A program made the translations under genes and the position numbers. The notes under the pieces are model-generated. The model made no database searches. It saw only the letters and a program-made list of their open reading frames with translations, and had not been told where the DNA came from. Shown one piece after another: positions 27,043 through 36,408 of a stretch of 64,000 nucleotides of DNA. Every line of letters begins with the position of its first letter. Positions within the stretch are counted from its first letter, which is position 1. The stretch is from Hymenobacter translucens (GTDB taxonomy: Bacteria; Bacteroidota; Bacteroidia; Cytophagales; Hymenobacteraceae), in the NCBI RefSeq assembly GCF_020685205.1, contig NZ_JAJERB010000008.1:186001-250000 (forward strand), given 5' to 3'.

Positions 27043-27609
27043 ATGCGTTTGAAACGACCTGCATCCGCAACTCTCCTCTGGGGCCTGCTGCCGCTGGGGC
27101 TGCTGACGAGCCCTGCCCGGGGCCAGGGCGCTGCGCTGGACGCCGGTTTGCGGTTCCAGAAAACCCTGAACCTCTACTACGAAAACGGCCTGACGGTGCA
27201 GTACCGCAGCCCCCGACTGCTGAAGAGCCGGCTGCAGGTAGGGCTGACCCACGTCAGCAGCCGGCTGGGCTCGGCCATCGGCTCGAATGCCATCAAGCAG
27301 GACAACGTGTTTGTGTCCGGAGCTTATCTGTTCCGGGTGGAGCGCACGGTGCAGCCTTTCGTGCGGCTGAATGCCGGCTGGTTCCGGGCCGACTACGAGT
27401 CCGACATTTTCAAGGATCTGACTTCTTCCTCGCCCCTGCTCTCGACGGAGCTGGGTTTGCTGGTGCCCACCAGGTACCGAATCAATGCCGGCGCTTCGGT
27501 GGGCTACAACCTGATTACCGGCGACGGGTCCGACAGTCCCGGCACCCTGTTTCCGCTTTTCTACCAGCTCAGCCTCACGTACGCTCTTCTAAAGCCCGCC
27601 GCACCATGA
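27043..27609 (+). CDS. Outer-membrane beta-barrel-like secreted protein
   Basis: A 188-residue exported protein with a signal peptide (about residues 1-28, ending ARGQG). The mature part is dominated by alternating amphipathic strands, for example LNLYYENGLTVQYRS, SRLQVGLTHVSSRLG, DNVFVSGAYLFRVER and FVRLNAGWFRADY, ending in LFYQLSLTYALLKP. This suggests an eight-stranded barrel in the outer membrane. The stop overlaps the start of the lipoprotein hydrolase by 4 bp, so the two genes are translationally coupled. Specific function unknown. Confidence 0.65.
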   Translation: MRLKRPASATLLWGLLPLGLLTSPARGQGAALDAGLRFQKTLNLYYENGLTVQYRSPRLLKSRLQVGLTHVSSRLGSAIGSNAIKQDNVFVSGAYLFRVERTVQPFVRLNAGWFRADYESDIFKDLTSSSPLLSTELGLLVPTRYRINAGASVGYNLITGDGSDSPGTLFPLFYQLSLTYALLKPAAP

Positions 27610-28541
27610 AAAAGCCCGCTTTTCTCTTTCTGCTGTGCCTGACTCTGGTGGCCTGTGAGAAACAGCCCGAGCTAAGCCCGGATACCCTGGATGGAGGTTT
27701 GCTTTTTGACGCTTCCCTGTACCAGCCCGAAAAATACCTGGTGTCGCGGGCCACCCCCCAGCCGACGCCCGCCGAGGCCCAGCGTCCGGTGCTGATTGCG
27801 GTGCACGGCTACAGCGCCTCGACGTTTGAGTGGAGTGAGTTCCGGCAGTGGGCCGGCGGCCGCACCGATTTCGCCGTTTCGCAGGTGCTGATGGGTGGGC
27901 ACGGCCGCAGCTACGAGGCGTTCAAAGACGCCTCCTGGCGCGACTGGCAGGCTTCGGTGATAGACGAATACCAGGCCCTGGAGCGCGCCGGCTACCGCAA
28001 TATCAGTCTGGTCGGCTCTTCCACGGGCTGTACCGTTATTCTGGAAATGCTGGCCAGCGGGTATTTCAACAGCCACCAGAAGCCCCGGCAGGTGCTGCTC
28101 GTTGACCCCAACGTAGTGCCTTCGGATAAGCTGCTGACCTTGGTGGGCGTGGTGGGCCCGCTGCTCGGCTACGTGGAAGCTGATAACACCGCCGCCGAAG
28201 ACAAGTACTGGTACCATTACCGGCCCTACGAAACCCTGAGGGAGCTGCGCACCGTGGTCAACATCGTGCGCAAAGACCTGCAGCGGGGCTTCCGCCTACC
28301 GGCCGGCACCCAGCTGAAGGTCTACAAATCCACGTCGGATCCTACCGCCGACCCGGTCAGCGCGGTGCTGATTCACAAGGGCGTACGCACAAGCGACGAC
28401 AAAGCTGTGGACGTAAGCATGGTCAACTCCGACCTGCACGTTTTCACCCGCCTCGACCTGCGCCCTACCCCCGTTACTGCCCAGGACCGGGAAAACCAGC
28501 GCCTGGCCTTTGAGGATATAGCCCTGCGCCTTACCCGGTAA
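27606..28541 (+). CDS. Alpha/beta-hydrolase lipoprotein
   Basis: A 311-residue lipoprotein with lipobox LVAC (C17). The alpha/beta-hydrolase core has the oxyanion motif AVHGYSAS near residue 66 and the nucleophile S139 in VGSSTGCT. Candidate acid and base are in SDPTADP (about residue 240) and SDLHVFT (about residue 279). Overall it resembles carboxylesterases and monoacylglycerol lipases acting on acyl esters in the envelope. It is translationally coupled to the barrel-like protein upstream, which suggests a shared role in handling lipid or ester substrates at the outer membrane. Confidence 0.75.
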   Translation: MKKPAFLFLLCLTLVACEKQPELSPDTLDGGLLFDASLYQPEKYLVSRATPQPTPAEAQRPVLIAVHGYSASTFEWSEFRQWAGGRTDFAVSQVLMGGHGRSYEAFKDASWRDWQASVIDEYQALERAGYRNISLVGSSTGCTVILEMLASGYFNSHQKPRQVLLVDPNVVPSDKLLTLVGVVGPLLGYVEADNTAAEDKYWYHYRPYETLRELRTVVNIVRKDLQRGFRLPAGTQLKVYKSTSDPTADPVSAVLIHKGVRTSDDKAVDVSMVNSDLHVFTRLDLRPTPVTAQDRENQRLAFEDIALRLTR

Positions 28542-28575
28542 CCGCCGCTGCGGGCTGAAGCTCCACCAACGAATC

Positions 28576-28597
28576 AGTAAGCTCCATTTTGCTTACT
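28576..28597. terminator. Possible terminator between convergent genes
   Basis: AGTAAGC at 28576-28582 and GCTTACT at 28591-28597 form a perfect 7-bp stem around TCCATTTT. It overlaps the last bases of the UvrA-like gene. Stem is short and a T-run is absent, so support is weak. Confidence 0.3.
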
Positions 28598-31142
28598 ACT
28601 GCCCCAGCCCCCGAAACCGCGACAGGTACGGAGCGGTCTTGCTTTCCCGCACCTTCGCTACCGCGTCCGGCGGGCCCGCCGCCACTACCTGCCCGCCCTC
28701 GTCCCCGGCCCCGGGGCCGACGTCCATCACCCAGTCGGAGCCGGCCACCACGCGCATGTCGTGCTCCACGACAATGACGGTGTTGCCGGCTTCGACGAGG
28801 CCGTCGAGCTGCACGAGCAGCTTTTCCACGTCGGAAGGGTGCAGGCCGGTGGTGGGCTCGTCGAGGATGTAGATAGAGTTGCCGCGCTGGGCCCGCTGCA
28901 ACTCGGTCGCCAGCTTAATGCGCTGGGCCTCGCCCCCGCTCAGCTCGGTGGCCGGCTGGCCCAGACGGAGGTAGCCCAGCCCCACTTCGCGCAGCACCGT
29001 GAGAGCCCGCAGCACGGCCGGCTCTTCGTCGAAGAAGTCGGCGGCGGCGTCTACCGTCAGGCCCAGCACCTCGGCAATGTTCTTGTCGCGGTAGGTGATT
29101 TCCAGGGTTTTGGCGTTGTAGCGGGCCCCGTGGCACACCGGGCAGGGCGCGTACACACTGGGCAGAAACAGCAGCTCCACCATCACAAATCCTTCGCCCT
29201 GGCAGTTCTCGCACCGGCCTTTGGCGACGTTAAAGGAAAACCGTCCGGCGTCGTAGCGGCGCTTCTTGGCCGCCGGAGTGGCCGCAAACAGCTTGCGCAC
29301 GTGGTCAAACAAACCGGTATAGGTGGCCATGTTGGACCGGGGCGTACGCCCAATGGGCTTCTGGTCCACGCGCACCAGGCGCTTGATCTGCTCCATGCCG
29401 GCCACAATCCGCCCGCCGGTCTGGATGGGCGCAGCGCGCTCCAGCGGGTCGCCTTCCTCTTCCTCGGCCGCTACTTCCTGTCCCAGCGCTTCGGCTACCA
29501 GCTCCACCAGCACCTGGCTCACCAGGCTCGACTTGCCCGAGCCCGACACACCCGTGACGGTCGTGAACACGCCCAGCGGAAACTCCACATCGAGGTTATT
29601 GAGGTTGTTGCGCGTCACGCCCTGCAGGCGCAGCCAGCCCCGGGGCTCCCGCGGGGTCCGGGGTCCTGACTTTTCCCCATCAGTAAACAGATAGCGCCGG
29701 GTCTGGGAGGAGTCCACCTTGGCCAGCCCTGCCGGCGGGCCGCTGTACAGCACTTCCCCACCCTGCTCGCCGGCGGCAGGCCCCACGTCCACGAGCCAGT
29801 CGGCCTGCCGCACCACGTCGAGGTTGTGCTCCACCACGAAAAGCGAGTTGCCGGCTTTTTTCAAACTCGCCAACGCTTTGAGCAGTGCCTCGGTGTCGGA
29901 CGGGTGCAGGCCGGCGGAGGGCTCGTCGAGCACGTACACCACGCCGAACAGATTGGAGTACAGCTGCGTGGCCAGCCGGAGCCGCTGCAGCTCCCCCGGC
30001 GACAAGGTCGGCGTACTGCGTTCCAGGGCCAGGTAGCCCAGCCCCAGGTCGAGCAGCACTTCGAGGCGGGCAACGAGGTCTTCGGCGATGCGCCGGGCCA
30101 CGATGGTTTGCTCGGGGTGGGCGGCGTCCTGCTTTTTGCGGCCGGCCGCGGTGCCGTTGGCAAACGGGCGCAGCAGCTCGGTGACGCGCTTGAGCGGCAG
30201 GCGCGACAGGTCGGCAATGTCGAGCCCGGCGAAGGTGACGGCCAACGACTCGGGCCGCAGGCGCTTGCCGCGGCAGAGCGGGCACTCGGTGCTGAGCATG
30301 TACTGCAGGGCCCGCTTTTTCATCAGCGGGCTTTGCGTGGTGGCAAAAGTGTGCAGCACGTGGCGCTTCACGCCGGTAAACGTGCCCATGTAGTTAGGCG
30401 GCTCCTTGCGGCGCAGAGCGCGCTGGGTTTCCTGGGGCGAGTAGCCCGGGTACACCGGCACCACTGGCTGCTCGTCGGTGAACAAGATCCAGTCGCGGTC
30501 CTTTTGGGGCAGGTCTTTCCAGGGCGTGTCCACGTCGAAGCCGAGGGTGACGAGGATGTCGCGCTGGTTTTGCCCACCCCAGGCCTGGGGCCAGGCGGCA
30601 ATAGCCCGCTCCCGGATGGTGAGCGTGGGGTCGGGCACCATGGTCTGCTCCGTGACTTCGTACGTGCGGCCCAGGCCGTGGCAGTTGGGGCAGGCACCTT
30701 CGGGCGTATTGGGCGAAAAGCCTTCGGCGTACACGATGCTTTGCCCGGCGGGATAGTCGCCGGCCCGGGAGTACAGCATCCGCACCAGGTTGGAAAGCGT
30801 GGTCACGGAGCCCACCGACGAGCGGGTGGTGGGTGTGCCGCGCTGCTGCTGCAACGCTACGGCCGGGGGCAGGCCGTCGATGGAGTCGACTTCCGGCACG
30901 GCCATCTGGTGAAAAAGCCGCCGCGCGTAAGGCGACACCGATTCAAGGTAGCGGCGCTGGGCCTCGGCGTAGAGCGTACCAAATGCCAGGCTCGACTTGC
31001 CCGAGCCCGACACGCCGGTAAACACGACCAGCGCATCCCGGGGAATATCGACGTCGATGTTCTTGAGGTTGTGTTCCCGGGCGCCGCGCACGCGCACGAA
31101 ACCGTCGAGGTTGGGAGAGGCAGAGGAAGTGAATTCGGGCAT
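28596..31142 (-). CDS. UvrA2-like ABC ATPase lacking the UvrB-binding domain
   Basis: An 848-residue excinuclease-A-type protein, about 90 residues shorter than classical UvrA. Two ABC modules are intact. The first Walker A is GVSGSGKSS (about 43-51) and the second is also GVSGSGKSS (about 535). Signature motifs are LSPGELQRLRLA and LSGGEAQRIKLA, and Walker B-type VLDEPSAGLHP and ILDEPTTGLHP. Zinc-type clusters are CPNCHG, CPLCRGKRL, CENCQGEGF and CPVCHG. After NLVRMLYSRAG the sequence moves at once to DYPAGQSIVYAEGFSPN, so the UvrB-binding insert of canonical UvrA is missing. This matches UvrA2/DrrC-like proteins linked to DNA-damage tolerance or resistance to DNA-intercalating drugs. Monocistronic. 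Confidence 0.85.
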   Translation of the reverse strand: MPEFTSSASPNLDGFVRVRGAREHNLKNIDVDIPRDALVVFTGVSGSGKSSLAFGTLYAEAQRRYLESVSPYARRLFHQMAVPEVDSIDGLPPAVALQQQRGTPTTRSSVGSVTTLSNLVRMLYSRAGDYPAGQSIVYAEGFSPNTPEGACPNCHGLGRTYEVTEQTMVPDPTLTIRERAIAAWPQAWGGQNQRDILVTLGFDVDTPWKDLPQKDRDWILFTDEQPVVPVYPGYSPQETQRALRRKEPPNYMGTFTGVKRHVLHTFATTQSPLMKKRALQYMLSTECPLCRGKRLRPESLAVTFAGLDIADLSRLPLKRVTELLRPFANGTAAGRKKQDAAHPEQTIVARRIAEDLVARLEVLLDLGLGYLALERSTPTLSPGELQRLRLATQLYSNLFGVVYVLDEPSAGLHPSDTEALLKALASLKKAGNSLFVVEHNLDVVRQADWLVDVGPAAGEQGGEVLYSGPPAGLAKVDSSQTRRYLFTDGEKSGPRTPREPRGWLRLQGVTRNNLNNLDVEFPLGVFTTVTGVSGSGKSSLVSQVLVELVAEALGQEVAAEEEEGDPLERAAPIQTGGRIVAGMEQIKRLVRVDQKPIGRTPRSNMATYTGLFDHVRKLFAATPAAKKRRYDAGRFSFNVAKGRCENCQGEGFVMVELLFLPSVYAPCPVCHGARYNAKTLEITYRDKNIAEVLGLTVDAAADFFDEEPAVLRALTVLREVGLGYLRLGQPATELSGGEAQRIKLATELQRAQRGNSIYILDEPTTGLHPSDVEKLLVQLDGLVEAGNTVIVVEHDMRVVAGSDWVMDVGPGAGDEGGQVVAAGPPDAVAKVRESKTAPYLSRFRGLGQ

Positions 31143-31313
31143 CAGGCGCAGGGAAAGCCCGGGTTACGCAGCCCGGCTCCGGTTGGATACGGCGCGACTG
31201 TTCTTCGGCCGGCCGAGAGGGTCATGGGCACCCTACGATGACTTTGGCAGGGAAATGACCACCGTTGCGCCGTAATTGGCAGAAAAACGGGCCGCTCCTG
31301 ATTTTCAGGCACC

Positions 31314-31321
31314 TACCTTTG
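31314..31321 (+). promoter_or_regulatory. Perfect TAnnTTTG -7 element
   Basis: TACCTTTG at 31314-31321 matches the Bacteroidota -7 consensus exactly and lies about 90 bp before the T9SS gene at 31412. No well-placed TTG was found 19-23 bp upstream. Confidence 0.4.
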
Positions 31322-31411
31322 TCCGCGGGCCGAAACTGACCGGCAGCGAAGCTGCCACCGAGAAATCAGAAAACTCCCCACCTTTAGCATTCACCCTTAC
31401 CTCCGCTGCAC

Positions 31412-33538
31412 ATGACCACCTATACTTCTTCTTTTCGCCGCAGCCTGGCGGTACTGGTTTTGCTGCTCGGGGCAGTCCTCACGGCCCGGGCCCAGTTTGC
31501 CACTCCCGTGCTGGACGGGACCATTACGGCCGCCGAGTACAGCAACAACAACGGCGGCACCTGGTACATGACCTGGGACGATACTTACCTGTACATCGCT
31601 AAAACCGGCGGCAACGCCAGCGAGCAGGCCCTCATCTACCTCGATATTGACCCCGTGCTACCTGCCACCAGCGGCAGCAATTCCAACGGCAATACGGTGG
31701 GCATCAACGATTACGACATGACGCCCAACCTGCCCTTCCGGGCCGACGTGCGCATATACATGCAGAACAGCTACATCGAGTTCAAGACCCGCAACGGCAG
31801 CGGCGGCTGGGCTGGATTCAGCACCCCCGCCACCGGGAACATCAGCCTGCTTCGCAGCGGCAACAACCGGGAGCTGCGCATCCGCTGGTCGGCGCTGCCC
31901 GGCCTCACCGGCCGGCCGGCCAGCTTTAACTGGCTGGGCATGCAGGGCTCCACTGGTTCGCCTTCCTTCATCTACGACCAGACGCCGGGCGCCAACTACT
32001 CGGGCAATAGCAGCGGCACGCCCGACTTCCGCTACTACTTCACCGTCAGCAGCACCGCCAACGGCAGTGCTACCAACCCGTTCAGCCGCACCAGCTTTAC
32101 CTACACCACCGCCGCTAACCTCGACCTGGGCGCGCTTAGTGTATACGATTTCAGTTTGAACGCCACCGGCGGCAGCGTCACCCGCACCGGCGGGGCCTGG
32201 GACGTGGCGGGCACGTTGGCGATGCTCAACGGCACCCTCGACTTTGGCAGCACCAACACGGCAGTCACGGCCCGCAACGTGGCGGTGGGCGGCAACAGCA
32301 CCCTGCGCCTGTCAACCACAATCGGCGGCGACCTGAACGTTTCAGGCAGCCTGAGCATCATCGGCACCTTCACCCCGAACAACCGCGCCGTCAACCTCAC
32401 TGGCATCACCCAGACCATCAGCGGTGGGGCGGCTACCACGCCCATCGTGTTCGATTATCTGAACGTGGGCGGCAGTGGCACCAAAACCAGCTCGGCGCTG
32501 ATGACCGTCAACCAGGCATTGAACTTCCAGGGCGGCATTCTGAGCAACGGCACCCAGGCCCTGACCCTGGCCGGTAACGCCACACTCTCCGAAACCGCCA
32601 CCAGCTACCTGCTCGGCCGCCTGCAGATGAGCCGTACCCTGAGCGTGGTCGGCACTACGTACACGTTCCCCGATGGGCTGCAGCTCACGCCCCGGGCTGC
32701 GCCTCTTCCCGGCACCGTCACCGCGCTGCGCACCACCGGCACGGCCGTTCCCGGGGGCCAGGGCAACCTCAGCATCCTGCGCCAGTACCTGCTCACGGCC
32801 CCTACCAGCTCCGGCCTGAACTACGACGTGCTGTTCCCGTACCGCGACACCGAGCTGAACGGCGTGGCCACCAACCGGCTGTTTCTCTACCGTTCACCCA
32901 CCGGCACCACGCCCTGGCAGCTCCTGTCCGGAGCCACCGTCAATACCACGGCCCGCACCGTGAGCCGCGCCGGCCTTACCGACCTGGGCACGCTCACGCT
33001 GGGCGACATGCAGAACCCACTGCCCGTCACGCTGGTCGGGTTTACCGCTACGGCTGCCGGCTCCGCCACCGTGCAGCTGCGCTGGCTCACGGCTCAGGAG
33101 CTGAACAACGCCGGCTTCGAGGTGGAGCGCTCGGCCGATGGCCGCGTGTTCACCCGCATCGGCCGGGTAGACGGAGCCGGGAGCAGCAGTGCCCGCAGCT
33201 ACCTTTTCCGCGACGATGCCGCTCCCCGCACGACCACGCTTTACTACCGCCTTCGTCAGCTGGATTTTGACGGCACCGCCACGTATTCGCCCATTGCTGC
33301 CGTCGTCGCCGACGCTGCCCCGCTGCTGGTGCTGCCCAATCCGGCCCGCGAGTGGCTGAGCGTGACGGCCCCCGGCATCCCGCCCGGGCAGGTGGCTACC
33401 GTGCTCGATCTGCACGGCCGCATCCGGCTGCGCGCCCCGCTGCACGAAGGGCCCACCCAACTGGCCATCGGCAGCCTGCCGGCCGGGGTGTACGTGCTGC
33501 GTATCGGAACCCGGGTGACCCGCTTTGTTAAGCAGTAG
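31412..33538 (+). CDS. Large T9SS-secreted surface protein
   Basis: A 708-residue exported protein with a signal peptide (about residues 1-28, ending ARAQ). Residues about 30-230 form a CBM9/DOMON-like beta-sandwich opening (DGTITAAEYSNNNGGTWYMT, then YLYIAKTGGN). The middle (about 230-400) is rich in Asn, Thr and Gly with a ladder of short strands, like adhesin stalks. Residues about 540-630 carry the Bacteroidota repeat GFTATAAGSATVQLRWLTAQ with NAGFEVERSADGRVF. The last 75 residues are a T9SS type A C-terminal domain (VLPNPAREWL, AGVYVLRI). Probably surface-bound; binding partner unknown. Confidence 0.85.
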   Translation: MTTYTSSFRRSLAVLVLLLGAVLTARAQFATPVLDGTITAAEYSNNNGGTWYMTWDDTYLYIAKTGGNASEQALIYLDIDPVLPATSGSNSNGNTVGINDYDMTPNLPFRADVRIYMQNSYIEFKTRNGSGGWAGFSTPATGNISLLRSGNNRELRIRWSALPGLTGRPASFNWLGMQGSTGSPSFIYDQTPGANYSGNSSGTPDFRYYFTVSSTANGSATNPFSRTSFTYTTAANLDLGALSVYDFSLNATGGSVTRTGGAWDVAGTLAMLNGTLDFGSTNTAVTARNVAVGGNSTLRLSTTIGGDLNVSGSLSIIGTFTPNNRAVNLTGITQTISGGAATTPIVFDYLNVGGSGTKTSSALMTVNQALNFQGGILSNGTQALTLAGNATLSETATSYLLGRLQMSRTLSVVGTTYTFPDGLQLTPRAAPLPGTVTALRTTGTAVPGGQGNLSILRQYLLTAPTSSGLNYDVLFPYRDTELNGVATNRLFLYRSPTGTTPWQLLSGATVNTTARTVSRAGLTDLGTLTLGDMQNPLPVTLVGFTATAAGSATVQLRWLTAQELNNAGFEVERSADGRVFTRIGRVDGAGSSSARSYLFRDDAAPRTTTLYYRLRQLDFDGTATYSPIAAVVADAAPLLVLPNPAREWLSVTAPGIPPGQVATVLDLHGRIRLRAPLHEGPTQLAIGSLPAGVYVLRIGTRVTRFVKQ

Positions 33539-33559
33539 CCGCCGCAGCCCCCACTGAAG

Positions 33560-33591
33560 AACGGCGCCCCGGATTCAGGCGCCGTTTTTTT
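33560..33591 (+). terminator. Intrinsic terminator
   Basis: AACGGCGCC at 33560-33568 pairs with GGCGCCGTT at 33578-33586 around a 9-nt loop, followed by a run of T to 33591. It lies 22 bp after the T9SS protein stop. Confidence 0.85.
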
Positions 33592-33705
33592 ATGCTCCGG
33601 CAAGACCTTTTCCGATCCGCACGACGGAAAGTACCGCCGGCTCCTTCGCAAACGAAAAACAACGGTCCTGCACGGCACTAAAATCGGGTTCCGCACCTTT
33701 TAGCG

Positions 33706-33713
33706 TATCTTTA
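33706..33713 (+). promoter_or_regulatory. Candidate -7 element for the amylase gene
   Basis: TATCTTTA, one base off TAnnTTTG, ends 42 bp before the amylase start codon. The surrounding AT-rich patch fits a promoter. No clear -33 TTG is seen. Confidence 0.4.
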
Positions 33714-33755
33714 TCCCATCCCCCGCTTTTCAGGCTCTGTTCACTAGTTACGCCC

Positions 33756-36326
33756 ATGAGACAGTTTTTACTTGCGTCGTTTTTTATCCTTGCCGGGCTG
33801 GCTGCCCGGGCCGTTCCGCTCACTTTCCGGGTGAATATGACCGGGCAGACCGTGGCGGCCGCCGGCGTGCACGTGGCCGGCAACTTCCAGGCTGCCGCCG
33901 GCTTTCCCGGCGACTGGAACCCGGCCACTACCCTGCTCACGGACCCCGACAACGACAACATCTACGAAGTGACGGTGAACGTGCCGGCGGGCACCTACCT
34001 CTACAAATTTGTGAACGGCAACGCCTGGTCCGGGGCTGAGCTGGTCAGCACCAGCTGCGGGGTGGCCGACGGGGGCGGCAACGTGAACCGGCAGGTGATG
34101 CTGGGCTCAGCGGCCCTGCGCCTGCCCGCCGTGCGCTTCGGGGAGTGCGGCACCGTCGTGCGCTTCGCCGTGAACATGCGCGGCCGGACCGTACCGCGAA
34201 CCGGCGTCCACGTCATCGGCAACTTCCAGACCCTGGCCGGCTACGCCGCCAACTGGGACCCCACCGCCATTCTGCTTACCGATATGAACGGCGACCAGAT
34301 CTATGAGGCGGACGTGACGCTGACGGCCCCCGGGCAGTTTCTGTACCGGTTCGTGAACGGCAACACCTTGGCCGCCGCCGAAGCCGTGCCCGCCGCCTGC
34401 GGCACTGCCGATGGCACCGGCACCCTGGCCCGCACCCTCGACGCCACTGCGCCCGTCAACACCGTGCCCACCGTGTGCTTTGGCACCTGCCAGAGCTGCG
34501 GCTCCTCCCCCACCAGCTACACCACCAACTGGTGGCACGACGCGGTGTTCTACGAGGTGTTCGTGCGCAGCTTCTACGACTCCAACGGCGACGGCCGCGG
34601 CGACTTTGCCGGCCTCACCGCCAAGCTTGACTACCTCAACGACGGCAACCCCGCTACCACCACCGACCTGGGCGTAACGGCCCTGTGGCTGATGCCGATG
34701 ATGGAGTCGCCGAGCTACCACGGCTACGACGTAACCAACTACAAGGCCACCGAACCCGACTACGGCACCATGGCTGAGTTTGAGGCGTTCCTGAGCGCGG
34801 CCCACTCCCGGGGCATCAAGGTGATTGTGGACCTGGTGCTCAACCACTCCTCCAGCCAGCATCCCTGGTTTACGCAGGCGGCTGCCAGCCCCACCAGCCC
34901 GTTCCGCGACTGGTACGTATGGTCGCCCACCAACCCCGGCTACCAGGGCCCTCAGGGCCAGACGGTGTGGCACACCCGCAACGGCAGCTTCTACTACGGC
35001 GTGTTCGGCAACGGTCTGCCCGACCTGAACTGGCGCAACCCCCAGCTGAAGGCAGCTATGTGGGACGTAAGCCGGTTCTGGCTGCAGAAGGGCGTGGACG
35101 GCTACCGCATCGACGCCGCCAAGCACCTGGTGGAGAACGGCCGGACGCAGGAGCACACCCCGGAAACCCTGGGCATTCTCGAGGAATTTCATGACTCCGT
35201 AAAGGCAGTAAACCCCGATGCCTTTATTGTGGGAGAAGTCTGGTCGAATACGTCGGCAGTAGTGCCCTACGTCGTCAATAACCGCCTCGACGCCACCTTT
35301 GAGTTTGACCTTGCTTTGGCTATCATCAACAGCCTTAACAACGGCACCCCTACTGCCCTGCGCAACACGCTTAACGCGGTGGAAAGCGCCTATCCCAAGC
35401 TGCGGTACGCCACCTTCCTGACCAACCACGACCAGAACCGGGTGATGAACTCCCTGGGCGGCAACGAGGCCCTGATGAAGCAGGCCGCGGCTCTTTACCT
35501 GACGCTGCCGGGCGTGCCTTTCCTGTACTACGGCGAAGAAGTGGGCATGCTGGGCGCGGGTCCGGACGAAGACAAGCGCCGGCCCATGCAGTGGAGCGCC
35601 GGAACCAACGCGGGCTTCACGACCGGCACTCCGTGGCGGGGCGTGAATTCCAACTTCCGGCTGTTCAACGTGGCAACCCAGGAAGCTGACCCGGCTTCGC
35701 TGCTCAACCATTACAAGAAGCTCATCCGCCTGCGCACCACGAACGAAACGCTCCGCAAAGGCTACCTGCTGCCGGTCACCGCTTCGTCTGCTTCCCTGCT
35801 CAGCTACGCCCGGGTGTATAACCAGGAAGCGGTGGTGATGGTATCGAACTTCAGCGCGTCGCCGGTGAGCGGCACAACCCTTTCGCTGCCGCTTTCGACC
35901 CTGCCCGGCGGCACCTACCGCGTAACCGATCTGTACTCCGGCCAGACGGCCGGGACCGTCACGCTCACCGCCCAGGGCGGTGTCAGCAGCTGGGCCGTGG
36001 CGTTGCCCGACCTGGATGCCAACCAGAGCTGGGTGCTGCGCCTGACGCATACCCAGCCCACCTCCACGGCTAACGGCCGCAACCTGCTGGCCGCCCAGCT
36101 GTATCCGAACCCAGCTACCCGGCAGGTACGCGTAGAGCTTGACCAGGCAGCCGCAGCAAATGCCGAAATCAGCATCCACGACCTGCAGGGCCGGCTGGTG
36201 CGCACGGTACCCATGACGGGCCGCGCCCACACCCTGGATCTGAGCTCCTGGGCCGCAGGCACCTACCTGATTAAAATCCGCTCCGGTGCAGCCGTGTCGG
36301 TACAGCGCCTCGTCGTAACGCACTAG
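33756..36326 (+). CDS. T9SS-secreted alpha-amylase (GH13) with two N-terminal beta-sandwich modules
   Basis: An 856-residue secreted starch-degrading enzyme. A signal peptide (about 1-19) precedes two tandem modules of about 120 residues each (FRVNMTGQTVAAAGVHVAGN and FAVNMRGRTVPRTGVHVIGN). These resemble CBM48/CBM20-type starch-binding or glycan-binding domains. The GH13 barrel starts near WWHDAVFYEVFVRSF. Catalytic residues are the nucleophile D453 (DGYRID), the acid/base E494 (VGEVW) and the transition-state stabiliser D559 (LTNHDQN), with VDLVLNHSS upstream. A beta-sandwich C domain is followed by a T9SS C-terminal domain (LYPNPATRQV, LIKIRSGAA). It is preceded and followed by terminators, so it is monocistronic. 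Confidence 0.92.
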   Translation: MRQFLLASFFILAGLAARAVPLTFRVNMTGQTVAAAGVHVAGNFQAAAGFPGDWNPATTLLTDPDNDNIYEVTVNVPAGTYLYKFVNGNAWSGAELVSTSCGVADGGGNVNRQVMLGSAALRLPAVRFGECGTVVRFAVNMRGRTVPRTGVHVIGNFQTLAGYAANWDPTAILLTDMNGDQIYEADVTLTAPGQFLYRFVNGNTLAAAEAVPAACGTADGTGTLARTLDATAPVNTVPTVCFGTCQSCGSSPTSYTTNWWHDAVFYEVFVRSFYDSNGDGRGDFAGLTAKLDYLNDGNPATTTDLGVTALWLMPMMESPSYHGYDVTNYKATEPDYGTMAEFEAFLSAAHSRGIKVIVDLVLNHSSSQHPWFTQAAASPTSPFRDWYVWSPTNPGYQGPQGQTVWHTRNGSFYYGVFGNGLPDLNWRNPQLKAAMWDVSRFWLQKGVDGYRIDAAKHLVENGRTQEHTPETLGILEEFHDSVKAVNPDAFIVGEVWSNTSAVVPYVVNNRLDATFEFDLALAIINSLNNGTPTALRNTLNAVESAYPKLRYATFLTNHDQNRVMNSLGGNEALMKQAAALYLTLPGVPFLYYGEEVGMLGAGPDEDKRRPMQWSAGTNAGFTTGTPWRGVNSNFRLFNVATQEADPASLLNHYKKLIRLRTTNETLRKGYLLPVTASSASLLSYARVYNQEAVVMVSNFSASPVSGTTLSLPLSTLPGGTYRVTDLYSGQTAGTVTLTAQGGVSSWAVALPDLDANQSWVLRLTHTQPTSTANGRNLLAAQLYPNPATRQVRVELDQAAAANAEISIHDLQGRLVRTVPMTGRAHTLDLSSWAAGTYLIKIRSGAAVSVQRLVVTH

Positions 36327-36344
36327 GTGGTCGGTAGGCCCACG

Positions 36345-36378
36345 AAAAAGCCCGGCCGGATAATGGCCGGGCTTTTTT
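36345..36378 (+). terminator. Intrinsic terminator
   Basis: AAAAAGCCCGGCC (36345-36357) pairs with GGCCGGGCTTTTT (36365-36377) around a 7-nt loop, with a run of six T at the end. It lies between the amylase stop and the convergent msrB gene and can act in both directions. Confidence 0.85.
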
Positions 36379-36408
36379 CATTTCTGCCGGCACCGGCATC
36401 CGCGGCAG

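Noticed and set aside
29826..31241. A 471-codon plus-strand frame opposite the UvrA2-like gene
   Set aside because: Antisense of ABC-ATPase coding sequence; repeated Gly/Arg/His-rich stretches with no domain.
34107..36323. A 738-codon open frame on the minus strand opposite the GH13 gene
   Set aside because: It is the antisense shadow of a high-GC gene with a strong family match; its sequence is low-complexity (Gly/Val/His/Gln-rich) and has no domain.
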